Assembly: GCA_910579515.1 (NCBI GenBank)
Contig: CAJTUV010000020.1
Span: 1-62,300 of the forward strand
Direction of reading: 5' to 3'
Length of the DNA stretch: 62,300 nt
Source of the DNA: an uncultured Hungatella sp.
GTDB taxonomy: Bacteria; Bacillota; Clostridia; Lachnospirales; Lachnospiraceae
Position numbers and translations under genes: made by a program. Under the pieces are notes generated by a model. The model had not been told where the DNA came from, did no database searches, and saw nothing but the letters and a program-made list of their open reading frames with translations. Shown here piece after piece: positions 8,731 to 17,696 of the stretch (the first letter of the stretch is position 1; every line of letters starts with the position of its first letter).

Positions 8731-9651
8731 TTATAAATAACTTGTAAATTTCTTCTCAAACCGGAACTGAACCAAAGTTACCAATACAATAATTGCAAGA
8801 AGAATCATGGCAACCGCACTTGCATAACCAAATTTAGCGCTGACAAACGCCTGATTATAGATATGGTAAGCCAAAACCTTAGTCGCCTCTCCAGGTCCGC
8901 CCTGAGTCGTGATATACATAATATCATAAGACTTAAAGGTAGATACCATCAGCAACACCAGAATATAGAAGGTAGTAGGTGTCACGCAAGGCCAGGTAAT
9001 ATTGATAAACTGCTGCCATTTGTTAGCGCCGTCTAAGGAAGCAGCCTCATACAAATCTCTGGATACTCCCTGTAAAGCAGCCAGATAAACGATCATATAA
9101 TACCCCATACCCTTCCATACAGTCAGGCCGATGATCGTCGGCATAGCCCATGTCGTGCTTGCCGCCCACCTTGGCGGATTAGAGATGCCAATCGCCATCA
9201 AAACATTATTCACAGGTCCTCTGTCTGGATTAAAAAGCGCCATCCATACTACGGCAATGGCAACCAGAGAGGCCACATATGGGAAGAATAAAACCGAGCG
9301 GAAGAATACACGTCCCTTTAACGGCTTATTCATTAAAATCGCAAGAAATAGAGATAACGCCAAAGTAACCGGAACTGTCACAACCGTATAGTAAACCGTA
9401 TTTAACAGAGAAATACGAAAACTATTGTCTTTGGTAAACATATAGATAAAGTTTTTAAGCCCTACAAACTTAATCGGATTTCCTGAATCCCATTCACAGA
9501 AACTTAAGAACAGTGAAAATACAATCGGAACAAACGTAAAAACAAAGAAGCCGATCAGATTTGGCATAATAAAGGAATATGCAACCAAAGTCTTCCGTGC
9601 TCTCAACGAATTTTTCTTGGCTGATGTACCCGCGCCTTTTTCCTTACCCAT
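8731..9651 (-). CDS. Carbohydrate ABC transporter permease (MalF type)
   Basis: A 306-residue permease, first of the pair. It has a short lysine-rich cytoplasmic N-terminus and then six helices starting at about residue 24 (LVAYSFIMPNLIGFFVF). The EAA loop reads EAASLDGANKWQQFINITWP, as expected for the CUT1 MalF/UgpA type. It forms the membrane channel with the MalG-type partner downstream and receives sugar from the lipoprotein encoded upstream. CUT1 systems usually carry oligosaccharides or glycosides, which matches the neighbouring intracellular hydrolases. Confidence 0.92.
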   Translation of the reverse strand: MGKEKGAGTSAKKNSLRARKTLVAYSFIMPNLIGFFVFTFVPIVFSLFLSFCEWDSGNPIKFVGLKNFIYMFTKDNSFRISLLNTVYYTVVTVPVTLALSLFLAILMNKPLKGRVFFRSVLFFPYVASLVAIAVVWMALFNPDRGPVNNVLMAIGISNPPRWAASTTWAMPTIIGLTVWKGMGYYMIVYLAALQGVSRDLYEAASLDGANKWQQFINITWPCVTPTTFYILVLLMVSTFKSYDIMYITTQGGPGEATKVLAYHIYNQAFVSAKFGYASAVAMILLAIIVLVTLVQFRFEKKFTSYL

Positions 9652-9682
9652 AATTCTAATATCCTCCTTCCCTGAAAGAAAG

Positions 9683-9718
9683 CCGCCTGGAGGCAGTCTC
9701 CAAAATACCCCCAGACGG
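9683..9718 (-). terminator. Intercistronic hairpin between binding-protein and permease genes
   Basis: CCGTCTGG and CCAGGCGG on the minus strand (plus arms 9711-9718 and 9683-9690) pair at 7 of 8 positions and are followed by CTTTCTTTC. Such hairpins after a solute-binding-protein gene commonly let that gene be expressed above its permeases, by partial termination or mRNA stabilisation. That role is inferred here from position only. Confidence 0.45.
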
Positions 9719-9748
9719 TAAAATCGACAATTCTTCTTAAGCCTTTTC

Positions 9749-11104
9749 TTACTCAGCCAGAAGTTCCGTTACACGGTCAATCAACTGCTGAACGCCCTCT
9801 TCTGCGGACACGCTCTTGGTCATGATTGCACTATGCTGCTCCTGCATAATGGTATCAATTTCTTTATTCTTTGCATTCATAGGCTGCTCCATTACATTCT
9901 TTTCACAGCTAAGATATTTGGACAAACCTTCTGGTGCATTTGGATAAGTCTGTGGCAGAGCATCAAAGATTGCTCCTACTGCGTCAGAGCTGTAACCTGG
10001 AACGATACCGCACTCTGCCAGTGTCTTTGCTCCCTCTTCCCCACATACAAAGGTCATAAACTGCCATGCCTCTGCCGGATGTTTTGCATAAGCGCCGATA
10101 GAAACAGGAGTCACACCGCCGATACAGTTCTCATTTGCCATGCCCTCATCATTTGGAAGTGCACACGCGCCCCAGTTAAAGTCTTTTACATTCTCGCAAA
10201 GCATGTTGATGTACCAGGTGCCAATCTGAAGCATAGCAGCCTGCTGATTGTAGAACACGCCGCTGTAGTGAATGTTGGAGGACTTCAAAACGCCGTAATC
10301 CTGTACCAGACCCTCATCCTGCATAGCAAGAATCTCATTGTAATATGGAATCAGATTCTCATAAGTAGTCGGATCTGCAAAGTTGAATTTCTCAGTTCTG
10401 TTGGGATACTGATATACATTAGACGGCCATGTATGGATATGAGCTCCGTATACCTTCTCATTGCCATCACCGCTGGTCAGCTTCGCAGCCAGTTCATGAT
10501 ACTCTTTCATGGTCATGCCATCTTCTGGATAAGGCACGCCTGCTGCATCAAATAAATCCTTGTTATAGAAAATCAGGTTGTTGTCATAGCGGAATGGAAG
10601 AGCATAGGTATGTCCATCCAGGCTCAACTGATCAACCAGACCTGAGTAATTACTCTTATCGAAGCTGGAGTCGCTTGCAATCAGATCATCCAACGCATAG
10701 ATATGACCCTGTTTAATCAAAGCGGACAATGCCGGTGTTCCCTTTGTGAACACAACATCAAAATCCTGCTTGCTGCTCAACTGAGTCACAACAACATTGT
10801 CGTACTCATCAGCCGTAAACTCAACCACCTCTACCTTTACGTTTGGATACTTAGCCTGGAATGCATCAATCATGGTTTTATAATAGGCGGTGTTGGAGTA
10901 GTCCCACAGCGCTACCTTGATGGTTACGTCCTCTCCGGTTGCCTCCTTTACCTCTGCCTGAACCGGAGCTGCTGTTGTGGTCTCCACCGGAGCTGCCGTT
11001 GTGGAGTCACCGCCACCACTGCTGCTTCCTCCGCCACATCCTGCCAGCATTCCGACTACCATCGTTGCTGCCATAATTCCTGCTGCCAATCTTCTTTTTT
11101 TCAT
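9749..11104 (-). CDS. ABC transporter sugar-binding lipoprotein (CUT1 family)
   Basis: A 451-residue extracellular solute-binding protein. The N-terminus has a KKRR charged start, a hydrophobic core and a lipobox ending in Cys23 (GMLAGC). A Gly/Ser/Thr/Ala-rich tether with two TTAAPV-type repeats follows, and the mature domain begins at about residue 57. The fold is the type used for oligosaccharides (IKVALWDYSN..., DAFQAKYPNVKVEV). It would deliver a glycoside or unsaturated oligosaccharide to the two permeases downstream. The ATG is supported by AGAGGAAAAG upstream. Confidence 0.93.
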   Translation of the reverse strand: MKKRRLAAGIMAATMVVGMLAGCGGGSSSGGGDSTTAAPVETTTAAPVQAEVKEATGEDVTIKVALWDYSNTAYYKTMIDAFQAKYPNVKVEVVEFTADEYDNVVVTQLSSKQDFDVVFTKGTPALSALIKQGHIYALDDLIASDSSFDKSNYSGLVDQLSLDGHTYALPFRYDNNLIFYNKDLFDAAGVPYPEDGMTMKEYHELAAKLTSGDGNEKVYGAHIHTWPSNVYQYPNRTEKFNFADPTTYENLIPYYNEILAMQDEGLVQDYGVLKSSNIHYSGVFYNQQAAMLQIGTWYINMLCENVKDFNWGACALPNDEGMANENCIGGVTPVSIGAYAKHPAEAWQFMTFVCGEEGAKTLAECGIVPGYSSDAVGAIFDALPQTYPNAPEGLSKYLSCEKNVMEQPMNAKNKEIDTIMQEQHSAIMTKSVSAEEGVQQLIDRVTELLAE

Positions 11105-11152
11105 TACTTTTCCTCTCTTTCTTACTTTTTTATATTAAATTAAAATTTAATA

Positions 11153-12289
11153 TCACCAGATAAATAACTCATGTGCTGACAATTTCATCAGCGCCTCTAT
11201 AAAATAGTAGTCGCCGTAAATAATGGCAAACTCATGGTCTTTGTCATGATATGCGGCCGTACACTTCTCCAGAAGGTGGTCCACCTCTGGTTTCCAATTA
11301 CACCGTTTCTCCTCCAAAGCCTTCAGCATCCGCAAAGCCGCCAGCAAATAAATTTGGCTGTCTCTTTCCTCCACATGCTTAGACATCTCTAAAAGTCCAC
11401 AAGCTGCTATAGCCGCTGCTGTAGAATCCTCCCAGGAACACTCAGACGGCTGCCTGAAATCCACAGGGATTAATCCGTTTTCCGGCGTATTAGAGATAAA
11501 ATAGTGAGCAATCCTTCTCGCTGTGTTTAAATATCTCTCTTCCTTTGTGTGAAGATAACTAAGCATGAAACCATATAACCCCCAGCTCTGCCCTCTGGTC
11601 CAGGAAGAACCTACTCCATACCCCTGACCACCGTAACTCTGTACCATATCTCCTGTCTCAGGATCGAACTCCACAATATGATTCACCGAACCGTCATCCC
11701 TCACAAAACATCTCTGGGCTGTGTCCGCATGGGCCATGGCAATCTGACGAAATCTCGGATCGCCTGTTGTCTCGCTCGCCCAGTACAAAAGGGGGAGGTT
11801 CATCATACAGTCAATAATGGCCCATCCTCTGTGATCGTCTGTTCCCCAGTCATTCCATGCACGGATGAATCTTCCTGCCAGATTAAACCGCCCTGCCAGG
11901 TTGTTGGCTGCAAGAATTCCTCTGTTGTAAGACTCCTTACTCCCTGTAGCCCGATAATTGGCAACTGCAGTCGGAAGCCATTTAAACCCATTGTCATGGT
12001 CAAGGCCTTGAGCGCTCATTAAGACCACATCCAGTTTCTCCTCAAGCTTTTTTGCAGTCTCCTCATACAGCTTTTCCCCTGTCAGTGAAAACATCTGCCA
12101 CATGATTCCACCCCAGAATCCGTTGGTCCACCAGCTGATATTGTCCTTATCTGAACGGTCATCAAACACGCCGTCCTTTGTGGTATATGGGATCTTGTCA
12201 ACGTTTCGCTCTGTCACAGCATACATCTTATTCTTAATCTTTTCCACTGTCTCAGAAACCCAGATCTTATCCATCTCTGTTAAATTCAT
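11153..12289 (-). CDS. Glycoside hydrolase family 88/105 unsaturated uronyl hydrolase
   Basis: This 378-residue alpha/alpha-barrel enzyme hydrolyses the unsaturated uronic acid left at the non-reducing end by polysaccharide lyases, through hydration of the double bond. The two conserved aspartates of the GH88 unsaturated glucuronyl hydrolases are visible as Asp99 in DHDNGF and Asp160 in AIIDCMMNLPLLYWA. It also has WTRGQSWGLYG, a substrate-site segment shared by the family. The related GH105 family (rhamnogalacturonyl hydrolases) cannot be fully excluded. There is no signal peptide, so it acts after import. Its ATG overlaps the DUF2264 stop (ATGA), so the two are translationally coupled. Confidence 0.9.
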   Translation of the reverse strand: MNLTEMDKIWVSETVEKIKNKMYAVTERNVDKIPYTTKDGVFDDRSDKDNISWWTNGFWGGIMWQMFSLTGEKLYEETAKKLEEKLDVVLMSAQGLDHDNGFKWLPTAVANYRATGSKESYNRGILAANNLAGRFNLAGRFIRAWNDWGTDDHRGWAIIDCMMNLPLLYWASETTGDPRFRQIAMAHADTAQRCFVRDDGSVNHIVEFDPETGDMVQSYGGQGYGVGSSWTRGQSWGLYGFMLSYLHTKEERYLNTARRIAHYFISNTPENGLIPVDFRQPSECSWEDSTAAAIAACGLLEMSKHVEERDSQIYLLAALRMLKALEEKRCNWKPEVDHLLEKCTAAYHDKDHEFAIIYGDYYFIEALMKLSAHELFIW

Positions 12290-14166
12290 TCTAATCCCCC
12301 TTCTAAACTCACCTTCACGGTCTTGCCTTTATAGATAACCTTCACTTCTCCCTTATCAATCCTTACCTCTGGCTTCTCCTCTAACAGCTCCTCCCATGAC
12401 TTATGGAAGTCAGCTGCTACACTGGTCACGATTACATGAATCCCAGGTTCCAGTTCTGCCTTCACCATAGGAATCACCGTCAGGTTGTAAAACAAGTTTG
12501 TATTAGCAAACGGAATCTCCAGCTCTGTTTCTTGTCCTGTCTCGCTAACAATCCCACTGCATCCCCAAGGAAAGCTTGCATAAATCCCCTTTTCTATCCT
12601 ATGAATCTCCTTCTCCTCAAAACGTCCTGTCATTCTTCCTGCCTTCACCCGAAAGCCCTCTTCCTGAGGAAGCGAAAAGCCTCCTTCGGCAATCTTTATG
12701 GCTTCTTTGTTTGTAATCTGGTGAACTCTCACATGCCATGGAGAACACGGCACAACTGTGCTTATTACCTTGACGCCTTTGATAGGACTGTACTTACTGA
12801 CAAGCCGTTCCTCGTCCCCATAAAAATCCGTCAGGCCATAACGCATACAGAAACGATTCTCCCCTTTATGAGAAAATGCCAACGTATTGTCAAACGCGCC
12901 TTCCTCCAGCGAAGTTCCTTTAGAAACGCTGAACCCAAACTGGTTTGAATACACAAACTTCTCATACTTGGCCGGACTTTGACCGTGATCCCCCTTGCAA
13001 TGCTGCCCAGTCACATAAGCTAAAACATGGTTATACTCATCATGAGTAATAATCATATGGGGATGCTTCAAATATTTCTTTGATTCGTAAGAATACTCTT
13101 TAGGTTCTGCCTTCCAAAACGGATGATCATCATCAAGCCCTAACATTACAAAGGCTTTACTGCTCCAATAAGGCGAACCACAGCCGTTATAGTTCTCACT
13201 CATGGCAATGTTAGGATACCCATAACCAATGGTCAAAGCTCCCCCATTGTCAAAAATCGGTCTTCTCATCCAAGACTCCAGATTTCGAAGAACCAGGTTC
13301 TTAAGTATTCCATAATCCAAATCAAGCCCTGCATAGGCCATAGCTACAAAAGGACTACAATGAGCATACCGGTATGTTAAGCTTCGTCCAAACGGAAGCT
13401 CTACACCATCATTCGCAAACCAATATACAAAATCATGGAAAAACTGTGTGCTTCGCTCTCTGAAAATATGGCAACGCTCCGGTTCAGCCTTACTCATCCA
13501 TTTGCTGTAAACCAGTCCATAAAAATGAATGGCAAACGCCACATAGTAATCCACCTGTCCCGGATTTCCGTCAAAATACCATCCGTCGCCTATGTAAGAA
13601 TTCTCAACAATATCAAAATCCTCTTTTGTCTTTTCCTCAGACCATGGAAGCCCTAAAATACGGAAAGCCATATTGGTCATAATACGAAAATAACGCCAGT
13701 TGTTTTTTGGCATGTCATGGTCATTCATCTGATTCAGCCAGCCATATAGATTCTTTCTCTGCTGATCTGTCAAATCCTCCCACAAGGCCTTAGGATTTAA
13801 AAGCATAGAAAAGGCCACTGCTGGGGCTTCCACCATCTTCTGGTCATAATCAAAAATATCGCCCCAATACTCCTCATCCTCTGGGGATGTACCATGGACA
13901 ATTCCCTCCTGGTACCACTTAAGCCAGTCGTCAATCTCCCTTTGAGTCTCTAAAGGAAGCTTGGAATTATCCGCAGACCAGAGGGGCCCAAGTCCCCACA
14001 TCACTCTGGCAAAACCTTCCATCCTAGCCGCCTTCTCCCCATAATGCACACCGCTGTCCCCTACATGCAAAAACGCATGGCCAGGACTGTAAAGAACTTT
14101 TAAGGGTCTTATAAGCTTAAGAAACAACTCAACCGCATCGTTTCTGGTCTTTAACGAAACTTCCAT
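12286..14166 (-). CDS. DUF2264 family protein
   Basis: A 626-residue protein. The N-terminal two thirds (about 1-420), rich in Trp and Tyr, matches the DUF2264 pattern (GEKAARMEGFARVMWGLGPL, FRIMTNMAFRILGL) and looks like an alpha/alpha barrel. The last 200 residues look like beta sandwich. No biochemical function is established for the family that I can cite; it often accompanies glycan-degrading enzymes. It is the first gene of the operon and is coupled to the GH88 enzyme, so a role on the same uronic-acid-bearing substrate is likely. The start at 14166 has AGAGGA upstream; the frame is open 13 codons further. There is no signal peptide. Confidence 0.85.
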   Translation of the reverse strand: MEVSLKTRNDAVELFLKLIRPLKVLYSPGHAFLHVGDSGVHYGEKAARMEGFARVMWGLGPLWSADNSKLPLETQREIDDWLKWYQEGIVHGTSPEDEEYWGDIFDYDQKMVEAPAVAFSMLLNPKALWEDLTDQQRKNLYGWLNQMNDHDMPKNNWRYFRIMTNMAFRILGLPWSEEKTKEDFDIVENSYIGDGWYFDGNPGQVDYYVAFAIHFYGLVYSKWMSKAEPERCHIFRERSTQFFHDFVYWFANDGVELPFGRSLTYRYAHCSPFVAMAYAGLDLDYGILKNLVLRNLESWMRRPIFDNGGALTIGYGYPNIAMSENYNGCGSPYWSSKAFVMLGLDDDHPFWKAEPKEYSYESKKYLKHPHMIITHDEYNHVLAYVTGQHCKGDHGQSPAKYEKFVYSNQFGFSVSKGTSLEEGAFDNTLAFSHKGENRFCMRYGLTDFYGDEERLVSKYSPIKGVKVISTVVPCSPWHVRVHQITNKEAIKIAEGGFSLPQEEGFRVKAGRMTGRFEEKEIHRIEKGIYASFPWGCSGIVSETGQETELEIPFANTNLFYNLTVIPMVKAELEPGIHVIVTSVAADFHKSWEELLEEKPEVRIDKGEVKVIYKGKTVKVSLEGGLE

Positions 14167-14426
14167 AAGTATTCCTCTTCTCTCAACATAAAATTCCCAA
14201 AACAAAAATATAGTAATTTTGTCTTGTTCTTCTTGAGTATTTAAGGTATTATTTAGCTAACATGTTTTCATTTTACCATAATTTATCGCTCTTAATATGA
14301 CGGATTGTGCTATATTTATGTCTTATTATGCTATTTTGATTGTTCATTACTTTTATTTTTTTATTAGATTTTGATATATTTTTTATTGGAATTGCACAGT
14401 TTAATCAGAAAGGACGCTGTATAATA
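14167..14426. other. AT-rich divergent regulatory region between the glycan operon and its AraC regulator
   Basis: This 260-base stretch separates two divergent genes and must hold the promoters of both. Candidate -10 boxes are abundant in the AT-rich sequence, but I found no pair with a convincing -35 at correct spacing. Short repeated TTATG/CTAT steps near 14310-14335 could be regulator sites, but the evidence is weak. Confidence 0.4.
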
Positions 14427-15293
14427 ATGATGAACCAGATTACTTCAGAATACATTCACCGCTACCTTATCTCTCACCGTAACACAAGCGGCCCCCTGGA
14501 ACGGACCATTCATCTCCATCCGAATGCCTATGAAGTCATGTTATTTAAAAGCGGAAATGTTGACTATTTTATCAATGATGCTTCCTACCACTTACAGCCG
14601 GGGGATCTAACCCTGGTCCGGCCCAATGATATGCATGGATATTTCGTTCACGATAATCTTCCCTATGAACGAATGCCCGTCCACTTCAGCGAGACTTTTA
14701 TCGCCTCCTTATCCACAGACCAGACCGATTTATCCTCCTGCTTCACTGCTCCCTCTTCTCACCTGCTTCACCTGACGCCAGAACAATGTATTCAGTTTGA
14801 ATCCTGTGTAGATTCCTCTATCCAGTACATAGACAAAAACATTTTCGGATGTGATGTATGGATACGAGCCAATTTATCCATTATCCTTTTACTGGCAAAT
14901 TCCGCCAGACAGCAGGAAGACGCTTCTGTAAACGATAACCTTCCAAAAGTAATTCAGGAGGCAATCTATTATATAAACGCTAATTTCTCCAACGATATTT
15001 CCATTCAGAGCATCGCAGAACATTTAAATATCAGCCGTTCCAGATTGTGCCATGTATTTAAGGACCATATCGGAATTTCTCTATGGAATTACGTAATTGC
15101 CCGCCGGATTCAGCAGGCCCAGCTTCTCCTAAAACAAGGCACTTCCATCACCACAGCCTGCTTTGAGTCTGGTTTTCAAAATTATGCTCATTTCATAAAA
15201 CTGTTTGGAAAATTTACTGGAGCAACTCCGGGAAAATATGTAAAATTCCAGGAAGATCTTGAAAATACCAATCCCCGAGTGAAGTCTTCTTAA
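14427..15293 (+). CDS. AraC family transcriptional regulator of the glycan locus
   Basis: A 288-residue regulator with an N-terminal cupin-like sensor (about 20-110, including LHPNAYEVMLFKSG and LQPGDLTLVRPNDMHGY) and a C-terminal double helix-turn-helix (about 190-288; IQSIAEHLNISRSRLCHVFK and ACFESGFQNYAHFIKLFGK). It is divergent from the DUF2264-to-glucuronidase operon and almost certainly controls it, probably as an activator responding to an imported sugar. The start is not certain: ATG ATG at 14427/14430 follows AAAGGA at a slightly long distance, while the open frame begins at 14340 with an unlikely hydrophobic stretch. Confidence 0.88.
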   Translation: MMNQITSEYIHRYLISHRNTSGPLERTIHLHPNAYEVMLFKSGNVDYFINDASYHLQPGDLTLVRPNDMHGYFVHDNLPYERMPVHFSETFIASLSTDQTDLSSCFTAPSSHLLHLTPEQCIQFESCVDSSIQYIDKNIFGCDVWIRANLSIILLLANSARQQEDASVNDNLPKVIQEAIYYINANFSNDISIQSIAEHLNISRSRLCHVFKDHIGISLWNYVIARRIQQAQLLLKQGTSITTACFESGFQNYAHFIKLFGKFTGATPGKYVKFQEDLENTNPRVKSS

Positions 15294-15298
15294 CTCCA

Positions 15299-15343
15299 TA
15301 AAAAGAAAACCCCCTGCCGCTCTCTCAACGAAAGCGGCAAGGG
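15299..15343 (-). terminator. Rho-independent terminator at the end of the fla/che operon
   Basis: Arms 15311-15321 and 15333-15343 form an 11-position stem with one mismatch. On the minus strand it is followed by TTTTCTTTTT. It lies 26 bases after the stop of the wall-binding protein gene, the last minus-strand gene before the AraC gene, and so probably ends the flagellar transcript. Confidence 0.75.
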
Positions 15344-15368
15344 CCGATCTGCTTATTACACCTATTAT

Positions 15369-16262
15369 TTACCACATTTTTACTTCCTGTTCATCCAATA
15401 CTCGGTCAAGCTGTTCTGAAATGTTTTCTTCTGTCGCTGGAACAAACCCAGTCAAAGGCGTATTTCCTCTCTCTTCCATAGCTTGTTTCATATAATTATC
15501 CCAGTCGTCTCTCTCCTCCGCCAAACCATTGACACAGTAAAGAGGACCTCCCCAGTCGTCCATCTCCATCTGAAACTCCCACATTCCTTCCAGCATTCCA
15601 CTTTCAGATTTCATTTGGAAAAGGCTGATATCACTTCCGCCGCGCACAATCTCCAGCCAGATTCCTTCCCCTTTGGGATCCAGATATAAAGTATTTTTGT
15701 CTCCGCTGCCCGGAACGTCAAATTCTGCTGAAAGCTGTAGAACTTCTTCTTCCATGTCCCATACAGCGATCTCCAAAATGCTCCCTCCGTTTTCCAATGC
15801 GTCCGTGATTACCAAGTCTTTATAACCATCCTGATTCAAGTCCACTAAAAGAAAACAAGGCTGTAGCTGAGGGCCGGATTTATTCTTTTTTTTGTTCACA
15901 TTTTTCAGCTCTGTCCTTACAGCTTTGCGGTACGTATCATAAGAAGTTATCGTGGTCCCTTCAGGCCCGACATAGTGATCATCAGGAGTAAATGTGTTAA
16001 AGGACATGGAACCGTCCTCTCCCATATAATATTTGTTTCCATTATCCTTGTTGGTCACCCAGCCTGTCTTCATACGGCCTTGAGCATCCAGATAATATAT
16101 CTTCCCGTCTACTTCTATCCAGTCGTCTAAAACGGGATCGTCAGGAGAATAATAATACCCCCACGTTTTCCCATCCTCTGACATTCCCCAGTCTTTTGCC
16201 TGTGCCGAAAAAGTTCCTGCCAAAGCAAGAACAAGGGCCAGCAAAATCCCTGTTTTATTCAT
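15369..16262 (-). CDS. Secreted protein with cell-wall/choline-binding-type repeats
   Basis: A 297-residue exported protein. The signal peptide is residues 1-22 with an AQA cleavage site. Residues 48-90 contain one clear and one degenerate aromatic-glycine repeat of the CW_binding_1 type (WIEVDGKIYYLDAQGRMKTGW), which binds choline or other wall polymers. The remainder, rich in Asp/Glu/Trp, resembles no catalytic domain I know; LLVDLNQDGYKDLVITDA has the DxNxDGxxD spacing of a calcium-binding or VCBS-like loop. Its start overlaps the end of cheV by 8 bases, so it is translated with the chemotaxis genes. Function unknown. Confidence 0.75.
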   Translation of the reverse strand: MNKTGILLALVLALAGTFSAQAKDWGMSEDGKTWGYYYSPDDPVLDDWIEVDGKIYYLDAQGRMKTGWVTNKDNGNKYYMGEDGSMSFNTFTPDDHYVGPEGTTITSYDTYRKAVRTELKNVNKKKNKSGPQLQPCFLLVDLNQDGYKDLVITDALENGGSILEIAVWDMEEEVLQLSAEFDVPGSGDKNTLYLDPKGEGIWLEIVRGGSDISLFQMKSESGMLEGMWEFQMEMDDWGGPLYCVNGLAEERDDWDNYMKQAMEERGNTPLTGFVPATEENISEQLDRVLDEQEVKMW

Positions 16263-17199
16263 TACTCCTCACTTCCCTCTCAAAACGTTCAAGAAGTTTA
16301 TCAATTACATGGACCAAATTTCCGATTTCTGGTTTCGTCAGCTGCTCATCAGCCCCAAGCTGCTCTCCCTTAATTCTCATCTGATCGTCGATTAGTGAAG
16401 AGAATATTACCACTGGCAGCACCTTCAACCTTGGGTCGTCCTTTACCAGCTTTGTCAGACGATGTCCATCCATTTCAGGCATTTCAATATCTGTAATAAC
16501 AAGATTTACTTTGTCATATAAATCTGAATCATTACGGATACTCTTAAGATATTCCCATGCCTCATGACCATTATTGAAATTCTTTACATCTGTAAATCCG
16601 GCTCTTTCCAAAGCGTCGTCGATCATCTTTTGTAAGAGAATCGAATCTTCTGCAATCACAAGAGGTTTATTACAAATAGGTCTGTCACCCATCTGCTCTA
16701 CCTCAGACAACTGAATCGTGGTTTCCGGTGCGATCTCGGCCACAATCTTTTCAAAATCAAGAATTGTCACCAATTCCCCTGCACACTGGGCGATTCCCGT
16801 TGCAACCCCCTCGTCCCCGTGAGTCAAAGTCTTATCTGGTTTCTGAATGTCCTTCCAGGAAATACGGCTGATGCCTTCGATACTTTGAACACGGAAGGCC
16901 ACCGTCATCTTGTTAAAACTGGTTACAATAAACAAATCTCTGGATTTATGCTCAAGATATTCATTCGTCAGATAAAAACCCAAATCAATGACTGTAATTA
17001 AAGTGTCTCTGGGCTTGAAAATACCCTCTACAGCCGGATGAGCATGGGGCATGGCCTTAACTTTCTCGGCCATCATAATCTCCTTTACCTTTGCCACATT
17101 AATCCCATAAAACTCTCCCTGAATCGTAAACTTCATAATCTCAATCTCATTTGTTCCTGATTCAAGAAGGATCCCCTCTTTTTCTTTCTCCACTTTCAT
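16255..17199 (-). CDS. cheV: Chemotaxis coupling protein CheV
   Basis: A 314-residue fusion of a CheW-like coupling domain (about 15-165) and a CheY-like receiver (about 180-310). The receiver has an acidic pocket in VIAEDS, the phospho-accepting aspartate in LVITDIEMPEMDG and the lysine in LTKPE. CheV links chemoreceptors to the CheA kinase, and phosphorylation of its receiver tunes adaptation. GAGAGGAGAGG precedes the ATG. It follows cheD after 11 bases and overlaps the secreted-protein gene at its end. No cheA or cheW is in the window, so those partners must be encoded elsewhere. Confidence 0.95.
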   Translation of the reverse strand: MKVEKEKEGILLESGTNEIEIMKFTIQGEFYGINVAKVKEIMMAEKVKAMPHAHPAVEGIFKPRDTLITVIDLGFYLTNEYLEHKSRDLFIVTSFNKMTVAFRVQSIEGISRISWKDIQKPDKTLTHGDEGVATGIAQCAGELVTILDFEKIVAEIAPETTIQLSEVEQMGDRPICNKPLVIAEDSILLQKMIDDALERAGFTDVKNFNNGHEAWEYLKSIRNDSDLYDKVNLVITDIEMPEMDGHRLTKLVKDDPRLKVLPVVIFSSLIDDQMRIKGEQLGADEQLTKPEIGNLVHVIDKLLERFEREVRSNE

Positions 17200-17210
17200 C
17201 CTCTCCTCTC

Positions 17211-17696
17211 TTAAAGGTGCTTTTCTGGTTTACCCACAGTTCGAAGAACCACATCTCCATTGGAAACATCAAGTAACATAGTTCTTGCGTACGTACCGCC
17301 TGTATCTTCTGCCGAAATCCTCATCCTTTCTTCCATCAGAATCTTTTTTACCATCGCCGCATTCCTTTGCCCGATGTTCCCAAAATCACTGTTTCCCTTC
17401 ATCTCAAACATTTTGGCCCCGCCGGCAATCTTTACAACCGTCCTGCTCTTTACCATTCCAAATGCAGTCAGTTTCCGAAGCGTCTCATGGATTCCACTAT
17501 CCGCATATTTAAAAATTTTGGGATCATTGGGATCTGTTCTTGCGGGAAGCATAATGTGTAAAAGGCCGCCTAATTTGAGGAAAGGATCATAAAAAGTGAT
17601 TCCTATACAGGACCCCAGGGCGTATGTAATAATCCGACTGTCGCCTCTGGTAAACTTCATATCGCCAATACCTACTTTTAATTCCCTCTCAGCCAT
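17211..17696 (-). CDS. cheD: Chemoreceptor glutamine deamidase CheD
   Basis: This 161-residue enzyme deamidates specific glutamines of chemoreceptors and binds CheC to stimulate its phosphatase activity. The catalytic triad is visible: Thr24, Cys30 in LGSCIGITFYDP and His47 in GGLLHIMLP. The ATG at 17696 overlaps the cheC stop (TGATG), so the two partners are translationally coupled; a GTG one codon earlier is possible but would be unusual. The length is normal for the family. Confidence 0.95.
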   Translation of the reverse strand: MAERELKVGIGDMKFTRGDSRIITYALGSCIGITFYDPFLKLGGLLHIMLPARTDPNDPKIFKYADSGIHETLRKLTAFGMVKSRTVVKIAGGAKMFEMKGNSDFGNIGQRNAAMVKKILMEERMRISAEDTGGTYARTMLLDVSNGDVVLRTVGKPEKHL

